Both the position numbers and the translations under genes were made by a program. A stretch of 64,000 nucleotides of DNA, taken from assembly GCF_031755915.1 (NCBI RefSeq), contig NC_083384.1, positions 3,557,501 through 3,621,500 of the forward strand. Reading direction: 5' to 3'. The notes under the pieces were generated by a model. The model did not search any database. It worked only from the letters and a program-made list of their open reading frames with translations, and had not been told where the DNA came from. Below are positions 57,196-64,000 of this stretch, in pieces (positions within the stretch are counted from its first letter, which is position 1; the number at the start of each line of letters is the position of its first letter). The DNA is from Ziziphus jujuba. Lineage: Eukaryota > Streptophyta > Magnoliopsida > Rosales > Rhamnaceae.

Positions 57196-58400
57196 TTCCC
57201 CTCCTCTTGAAAAGGATTTGTCCTCAAATTGAAGTCATCACCTGCACCAAAAGGAGATAAACAAGCAACATTAAATGTAGCACTAACACTATACTCACCC
57301 GGTAGATCAAGTTTGTAGGCATTGGCGTTTATCCTCTCCAAAACTTGAAATGGTCCATCGCCCCTCGGCATGAGTTTGGATTTCCTTTGTTCAGGAAACC
57401 TTTCTTTACTTAAATGCAGCCACACCCAATCTCCAGGTTCAAGCACCATTGATTTTCAGCCTTGATTAGCCACCTTTGCATATTGCTCGGTCCTCCTCTC
57501 AATGTTTGCCAATGTCTTCTCATGAATCTGCTTTACAAAATCAGCTTTTTGTTTTCCATCTAGATTAGCACGCTCACTTAAAGGTAAAGGTGTTAAATCT
57601 AATGGAGTCAAAGGATTAAAACCATAAACAATTTCAAATGGAGTAAATTTAGTTGCTGAATGTAAAGACCTATTATATGCAAATTCAACATGTGGCAAAC
57701 ATTCTTCCCAAGTTCTTAAATTTCTACTAATTAATGCTCTCAACAATGCAGACAATGTTCTATTTACTACTTCGGTTTGTCCATCAGTTTATGGATGACA
57801 AGTAGTTGAAAATAAAAGCTTAGTACCTAACTTAGCCCACAAAGTTTTCCAAAAATAGCTTAAGAACTTAGCATTCCTATCCGAAACAATAGTTCTTGGC
57901 ATTCCATGCAATCTCACAATTTCATTGAAAAATAAATTAGCAATATTGGATGCATCATCAGTTTCGTTACATGCAATAAAATATGCCATCTTAGAAAATC
58001 TATCTACTACAACAAATATTGAATCCTTACCTGTCCTTGACCTAGGCAAACCAAGAATAAAATCCATAGACAAATCTACCCAAGGATAGGTAGGAATCAG
58101 TAAAGGCTTGTACAATCCATGCGGCTTCAAAGTTGATTTTGTTTTTCAGCACTTCAAACATCTTTCACAAATTCTTTCAACATCTCTCCTTATGTTAGGC
58201 CAATAAAAATGTTCTTGCAGCAAGGATAAAGTTTTTAAAACACCAAAATGACCCATTAAACCACCCCCATGTCCTTCCCGAACCAATAATTCCCTAATGC
58301 TACAATTAGGCACACAAAGTTTGTTTTCCTTAAACAAATATCCCTCAAATATGTAAAATTTATTAAATCCATGTTTCAAATAGGTTCTAAAAATTTCTCC
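56895..58400 (-). pseudogene. Element C integrase and pol tail
   Basis: Zinc-binding HHCC region ([14 protein letters not shown] ... CERCLKC, ~58290-58150). The core has the first Asp in [12 protein letters not shown] (~58080), the second in IVSDRNAKF (~57880), and the Glu block [16 protein letters not shown] (~57775). The C-terminal domain has LEPGDWVWLHL-KERFP and MPRGDGPFQVLE. In-frame stops fall after CLKC, before TDGQT, and before KSMVLEPG. The frame continues ~300 bp into the LTR (GPITGARAKTFKDNLAVLIQ). In life it would insert element cDNA into host DNA. I cannot see a clear chromodomain. Confidence 0.88.
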
Positions 58401-59763
58401 AAAGTCACTATCATGCTCATAAAGTTCTTTCAATTGTTCAAATCCAAACAATCTAGCTTCTAAGGTAGAAAAGAGTACATACCTTTGGGTCACATATGGA
58501 AAGGTTTCAATAAATTCAATCCACTGGACATGCCTTCGGTTGAGCTTTCCTTGACCCTTGATATACTTCAAAGACTCATGATCCATATGAATCATAAACT
58601 CTTTTGGCATGAGATAATGCTGCCACATCTCCAAAGCCCTCGCCAAAGCATACCTCTCCTTGTCATAAGTTGGGTAGTTTAGGGCAGCTCCATTTCATTT
58701 TTCACTAAAGTAGGCTATGGGTCTTCCTTCTTGCATTAAGACAGCTCCAATACCTACACCCGAAGCATCACACTCAATTTTAAAAGTCTTAGAAAAATTT
58801 GTCAAAACTAATAAAGGTGCATTACACAATTTTTCTTTCAATAGATTAAAAGATTTTTCTTCTACTTCCCCCCATTTAAAGCCGACATTCTTCTTGACAA
58901 CTTCATTCAATGGTGCTGCTATGGTACTAAAATCCTTAACAAATCTTCTATAAAAGCTTGCCAAGCCATGAAAGCTCCTCACTTAGGTGATAGAAGTAGG
59001 AACCGGCCACTTTTGAATTGCTTGCACCTTAGCTTGGTCAACTTTGATTCCTACAGCACTTACTACAAATCTTAGAAACACAAGCTCATCTTTGCAAAAA
59101 TCACATTTTTTTAATGTTAGCAAACAATCTTTCCTTTCTAAGAACTTGCAAAACTTGCCTAAGTTGATCCACATGGTCATCCAAATTTCGTCTATATATT
59201 AGAATGTCATCAAAATAAACAACCACAAATTTACCAATAAATGGACGCATTACATGATTCATAAGCCTCATGAAAGTACTAGGTGCATTAGATAATCCAA
59301 AAGGCATAACTAACCATTCATACAGCACATATTTAGTTTTGCATGCGGTTTTCCATTCATCTCCTTCTTTCATCCTAATTTGATGATAACCACTCCTAAG
59401 ATCAAATTTTGTAAACATGCAAGCACCATGCAACTCAACAAACATATCATCTAATCTAGGATTGGGATGTCTATATTTGATAGTAATGTTATTTATAGCC
59501 CTACAATCAACACACATTCTCCATGTACCATCTTTTTTTGGCACTAACAAAATAGGTACAGCACATGGATTTAAACTCTCACGAATATAACCTTTGTCAA
59601 GTAAATCACTTACCTGTTTTTGCAGCTCCTTTGTTTCTTTAGGATTGCTCCTATAAGCTGGTCTATTTAGCATGGCAGCCCCTGGAACAAAGTCAATTTG
59701 ATGTTCTATCCCTCGAATAGGTGGTAGTCCACTTGAAAATTTCATTTGGGAAGACATCTCCAA
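58401..59763 (-). pseudogene. Element C reverse transcriptase and RNase H
   Basis: [53 protein letters not shown], and the catalytic [10 protein letters not shown] at ~59210. RNase [20 protein letters not shown] (~58770) and [16 protein letters not shown] (~58580). The segment after ETFPYV lacks the usual spacer before RRYVLFS-type sequence, a short deletion. An A-run expansion near 59107 shifts frame, and stops follow VPTSIT (58983) and YFSEK (58695). The wording around the RT motif fits chromovirus-type gypsy elements, by memory of family patterns only. Confidence 0.9.
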
Positions 59764-60799
59764 ATTCCTTCAAAAGAGAAATCATTGAACTTGGCAATTC
59801 AAGTTCTTCAAAGTTAGTTTGATCATTAATATAATTTTCTTTATAAATCATGACCAGAAAAGGTTTCTTACACTCAATAACCTTATTAATATCCCCTAAA
59901 CTCAAATAAAAGTTGCTAGTTGACCTTTCTTTTCTTTCTTTTTCTTTTTCCCCCTTGAATTTTCGCAAACCTTTGGATTTTCCTTCCTTCTCCAAGCTCT
60001 ATGGTTTGCCACTTTCTTTCCCCTCTCTTTCAGTTTTTATTTGATCTTTCCACTCAATATGAGTCTTATAAACCTTACCTTGACCAGCAACCTCAATCTT
60101 ACCTCCTTGAAAGGATGGTGAAGCCGTTGGTGCCATACTTGCTTTTTTCTTAAGCTTTTCAGCTTCTCGCCTTTGTTGCATTGGTAATTGGTCTTTGTAA
60201 ACCTCTTTAGGAGATAATGGTTCCAACTTGACCTTCTTTCCTTTAAAGCTGAAAACAATACTATTTTCTCGACCAAAATGAGTAGCATCTTTATCAAATT
60301 GCCATGGTCTACCTAATAGTATATGTCCAGCAATCATGGGTACAATATCACATAAAACTACATCCTCATATCTACCTATATTAAATTTTACTTTGGCTTG
60401 TTTGTTTACTTTCATCTCACCATTATCATTAAGCCATTGTAATCTATATGGTTCAGGATGTTTTATTGTTTTTAAGCCCAATTTATCAACTACAAGGTTA
60501 CTTATTACATTAGTACAACTCCCACTATCTACAATCATGCTATAAATTTTACCTTGTATTTCACAACGAGTGTGGAAGATGTTCTCTCGTTGAATTTGTT
60601 CTTCATCCTTGTAAACAGCAAGTACCCTCCTTGAGACCAAATTTAGCTCAACATTTGATGTGTTTAATGGTTTGGCCTCATCATCAAGTCCTTCATCTAC
60701 TTGTTCGATTTCAGCCTCACTAGCCTCACTCTCGGATTCCACCTCTCCATTACCCTTAATTACCATTATCCTTCTATTCGGGCATTGGCTGGCTATATG
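59693..60799 (-). pseudogene. Element C protease and spacer
   Basis: Protease with MIVDSGSCTNVISNLVVDKLGL (~60530; the D-S-G triad is kept) and the flap/second block MIAGHILLGRPW. It is followed by a charged spacer, a stop at 59996-59998, then the NFYLSLGDINKVI block that also appears twice in element B. A one-base insertion near 59740 shifts the frame before RT. Confidence 0.88.
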
Positions 60800-61936
60800 T
60801 CCTCTTCCTTAGCACTTGAAACAAATAATTTCTCTTGACTTTTGAGGTTTAGGTTCAGATTTTACCTCACCTTTAATGGCTTGGGTAGATTTGGTTTTAA
60901 ATTCTCTTCTCCGCCGGTTGGTAGCTTCTTCACCAAGTTTCGGCTTCAGCTTGCTTTCATAAGTGGAATTGTTTTTCCAGCCACTTGAACTTGTCCTTCC
61001 ACTGCTAGAAACTCCTCCAAACCGTGTGCTAACACCCCTCCTCTTGAATTGGTTCTCAAGCTTAATTGCTACATGCAACATATCCCCCAATTCCAAGTAT
61101 TGTTGTAATTCAAAATGGTTGGCAATGTCACGGTTTAACCCTCCAAGAAATCTTGCCATTGTTGCCTCCCTATCCTCCCTCATGTTTAACCTCATCATGA
61201 GCATCTCCATCTCTTTGTAATAATCCTCCACGGACTTAGTTCCTTGAGATAAAGATTGAAGCCTTTGATGCGACAACCTATGGTAATGGGATGGCACAAA
61301 CCGTTTCCTCGTGGCTCCTTTCATTTGACGCCATGTCGAGATTAAATCATCACCAACTCTCCTTCTGGTATTTTGCTCATTGGTCCACCATTTGAGGGTA
61401 TAATTTCCAAACTCCACTGCTGCCAACTTCGCCTTCTTACCTTCCGAATAGTTGTGGCAGTCAAAAATCATCTCCGTTTTTTCTTCCCACTCCAAATAAG
61501 CTTCGGGATCACTCTTACCCATAAAAGGTGGGATGTTAACCTTGATATTTCTCAAATAATCATCTGTATCTTCCCTCCTATATCTTCCATGGCCAGCTCT
61601 ATCTTGGACAGCAAAAGTTTCATCCATACCTTCCTCAAAGTCTCCACCGAATAGCTCCTCATCAAATTCCTCTCTCAGTCTCTCGCAACCTCCTCATCCT
61701 CCATGGAATTCTAGCTTATTTCTTGTGTTTGGCATTCCTTGTGAGGCTTCTAGCCTTCCCATTCTTTGATTCATATGCTCAACTTGAGCACTAACCCTCT
61801 GTATTGACTCCAAAACAGCTCTCATGTCCACTTGGTCTCCACTCCCGGTAGCTCGAGCATCGCCATGGAATGCTACGGACTCTTCCTCATTGATCCTCAA
61901 GGGTGGATCTCCTCTTCTTATTCTAGAATCTTCCAT
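60800..61936 (-). pseudogene. Element C gag
   Basis: Starts ATG-GAA-GAT-TCT (61936). A TGA in the Gly-rich linker (~61692) and a TAA in the zinc knuckle (CFKC-stop-GRGHIASQC, ~60810) interrupt it. Otherwise it parallels element B gag: IPPFMGKSDPEAYLEWEEKT, KWWTNEQNTRRRVGDD, KGATRKRFVPSHYHRLSHQR. It makes up the particle shell in the family. Confidence 0.9.
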
Positions 61937-62147
61937 GTTAGTAAAATACCGCAAAAATCAAATAAATCCTCACAATATTCACTCCCTCACGTGTTTCACT
62001 CAAACAAGGTCTCGACACTCGTGTTTGCACACTAGTTCCGGCTTTTACCCTCTTTTAAGCTCACACTCTCTTGCCTTTTTTTCACTCAAAGAATTATCTC
62101 AAAGTTCTAATTAAAACACCCACAAAACAGAAATTAGATCACTAGTA
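61937..62147 (-). mobile_element. Element C leader remnant
   Basis: Matches 15488-15700 of element B in order, then breaks at 62147, where the rest of the leader, the primer-binding site and the LTR start are deleted. No coding content. Confidence 0.75.
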
Positions 62148-62919
62148 GTTGGCTGAAACTATACTTCCTTTCCTAATCTAAGTTTGATTAATTAATTCCT
62201 TTATATTAAATTAGGAATTAATTAATTTACAATGGAAAGAATAAAATAAAAACCTTCCTAAAGTTATTTTTCCAGAAAATAAATAAATAACAGCCAAAAA
62301 GTAATGGTAGTTTCCTAAAACAAAAAGTAAAAACAAATTAGGAAACTAAAAATGCTAGCCTTTTTGATCAAGTTGACTTTGATCAATCTTTCACCTCTTT
62401 GAGCTCCAAATTAGCTTCTAGATGCTCTGTAGGATGCCAAATAAGCTGAATATGAAGTCCACACGTTGCCCATGCTTGGAAAAATAAGAAAAGGCTAATA
62501 TAGTAAAATATAGTAAAGCCAGCAAGCAATACAGCAAATTCGGCCAAATTGTTGAAGCTATCCGTACAAGCCCTTTTTGATTGCATTTGAGGCTGCTTTA
62601 ACTTGATTCCATGACCTCTTAGGCATATGTATTGAACCTATAAAGCATTGGAACCATTTCATGCTTCCCAGACTCCAAAAATGTACCAAAACCGTCACCC
62701 GGGTCCGGACCAGTCTCCAGCGCTTGTATCAGCAAAACAGGTCTTGGTTCTTTGGTCATGATCATTCCTTCTTGATTATGATTTATCCTTGGAATAAGCA
62801 CAGAAAGGTTATCCTTGAACTTTTTGGCTTGTGCTCTAGTGATTGGTCCCACCTTCATCCGTAATGGATCGGCATCCCAGCGGGTTGTCTGTTGTACGGG
62901 TTCGAACGGATTCGCATCA
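62148..62919 (-). repeat. Element C 5' LTR (truncated)
   Basis: Begins internally at TTGGCTGAAACTATACTTCC and ends GAACGGATTCGCATCA at 62919, then passes into gag of element D. It contains two open stretches, 62945-62619 (pol tail) and 62586-62383 (hydrophobic). Confidence 0.88.
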
Positions 62920-63267
62920 CCTTCCTTGGAGTGCAAAAATATCATCCAATTCTTCCACTAGATTGTCTTCAAAATTATCTTCCTGAAATCCTACTCTAGG
63001 CTGACCATGATGTCCTCATCCTAGACGTCAACCTCAATGTAATTCCACCCTTGGATTCGATCCACCTTGTGATGTTTCTAACCTGTCCATCATTTGATCT
63101 AGTTGATCAAAATGAGCATTCATCCTTTGAAGTTGTTCCAAGACTACCATTATGTCGAAAGGTTCACCTCCAATTCCTGTTGCTCTGGAGTCACACTTGA
63201 ACCCTACTAATTCTTCTTCATTAATTCTAAATGAGCCATCTCCTCTCCTCATCCTTGAATCTGCCAT
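62920..63267 (-). pseudogene. Gypsy element D gag, N-terminal fragment
   Basis: Starts MADSRMRRGDGSFRINEEELVGF at 63267, with VVLEQLQRMNAHFDQLDQMMDRLETSQ, more like element A than B or C. It is cut after the 'atatttttgcactccaagg' segment by the LTR of element C. The rest of D is not present to the left, so the insertion was followed by a deletion. Confidence 0.85.
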
Positions 63268-64000
63268 GTTAGTATAAACTTATCAACAAACAGCAACAAA
63301 AAGCAAGCAAATATCAAGTGAATTGATAAAACCTTGTCTTAGCCTAACTTACCAAAAATAAGATAATTCAACAAGTAATTTTTGAAATCAATAAGAAACT
63401 GCCTAGAATATTAAGAAACCAATAATTTAAGGATAAAATTTAGGAAAGATATCCAAGCAACAAACAAGAACAATTTTGAACAAAATATGGAATAGTTGTT
63501 TGTTGTAGTTCTTGTGATTTAAGTCTTTGTATCAAATCCTTTACCAATTATGATCCAAACAATTTTAGCACTTAAAATTCAATTTTCGAGCAACCAAATA
63601 TTGAATATATAGGCAACAACTCAGCAACTCCAATAATTTTCCAGCAAACAAATTCGAACTCCAAACTTCAACTAAAAACCGGCCTTTTACAATTTTTATT
63701 TTTTTTTATCTTCGGCTTTTTTTTTTTTATCTACTCACAGAATATAAACACAACTATAGTAGCAAAAATCAACACCAAAAATTGCAATTCCAGCACCAAA
63801 TCCAAGACCACACTCCAAACAAAAACAAATTGCACAATTTGTAGGATTTGTGCAATATGCTTCCAAACTTCTTCTTCTTTTTTTTTTAATATATGAATGC
63901 AAATAAAAATTAACAATAAACCAAATTAATAAGAACAATGATGAAAAACAACTAACAAACTAGGAAGCAAAATACGGTAAAACAAAGAAACCTAATTTGA
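63268..64000 (-). mobile_element. Gypsy element D leader (continues beyond window)
   Basis: Non-coding leader resembling 9300-10358 (reverse), with the same poly-T/poly-A tracts and 'gcaaataa...accaaatt' words. The 5' LTR of D should lie beyond the right edge. Confidence 0.7.

Larger units (their letters stand above)
56468..62919 (-). mobile_element. Gypsy element C, near-complete LTR retrotransposon nested in gag of element D
   Basis: Reverse-strand element. It has a truncated 3' LTR (56468-57195, missing its outer ~410 bp), a polypurine tract next to it (AAGAGGAGGGGAA, 57196-57208), full-order gag-protease-RT-RNase H-integrase, and a 5' LTR piece (62148-62919). The leader beyond 62147, the primer-binding site and the first part of the 5' LTR are deleted. 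The whole gag-pol reads in one frame apart from two frameshifts (near 59107 and 59740) and about eight in-frame stops. It is an old copy of the family that could have supplied functions to element B. Confidence 0.9.

Overview
This window is nuclear DNA of a flowering plant, most likely a eudicot. It has AT-rich intergenic sequence, nested Ty3-gypsy and Ty1-copia retrotransposons, CACTA-type DNA transposons, and a long decayed insertion of plastid DNA. I see no intact, clearly expressed host gene. The nearest candidate is a small gene with two exons at 41860-42575, resembling 23-kDa jasmonate-induced proteins. Its splice donor is damaged.

Layout. (1) 1-5380: a decayed Ty1-copia element (gag, protease, integrase). 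A CACTA-type element (574-3984) interrupts its gag zinc knuckle, and a TRIM (3586-3946) sits inside that CACTA element. (2) 5381-8093: a second CACTA-like element with ~228-bp tandem units, enclosing a reverse-strand copy of the jasmonate-induced-like gene. (3) 8094-18240: gypsy element A (+ strand). Its gag is split by gypsy element B (11466-17791, - strand, two LTRs), and a third LTR piece is cut at 18240. (4) 18241-30204: plastid DNA (NUPT) in two blocks. rpoA-rps11-rpl36-infA-rps8-rpl14-rpl16-rps3-rpl22-rps19-rpl2 runs in plastid gene order and is interrupted by a solo LTR (24980-26116). A 3.4-kb part of ycf2 follows. Every plastid gene is broken.

(5) 30420-31267: flank and 5' fragment of a jasmonate-induced-like gene, cut by a CACTA-like element (31268-~35513) that carries a Ulp1-like protease remnant and a solo LTR (33691-34819). 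(6) 35516-41280: a MITE, scattered exon-like pieces of an unrecognised gene, and palindrome-bearing tandem repeats (39977-40745). (7) 41280-56105: the jasmonate-induced-like cluster. It has one copy on + (41860), one on - (49184), orphan promoters and 3' flanks, and two arrays of a ~1.41-kb dimeric tandem repeat. The second array contains a solo LTR (52031-53164). (8) 56118-64000: a copia RNase H scrap, then gypsy element C (56468-62919, - strand, nearly full gag-pol with in-frame stops), inserted in the gag of gypsy element D (62920 to window end).

At least eight LTRs here belong to one gypsy family (~1.13 kb, TGATACG...ATCA). It has repeatedly inserted into its own gag, into the plastid insertion, into a CACTA element and into the tandem array. 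Gene identities were judged by reading translations, not by database search.
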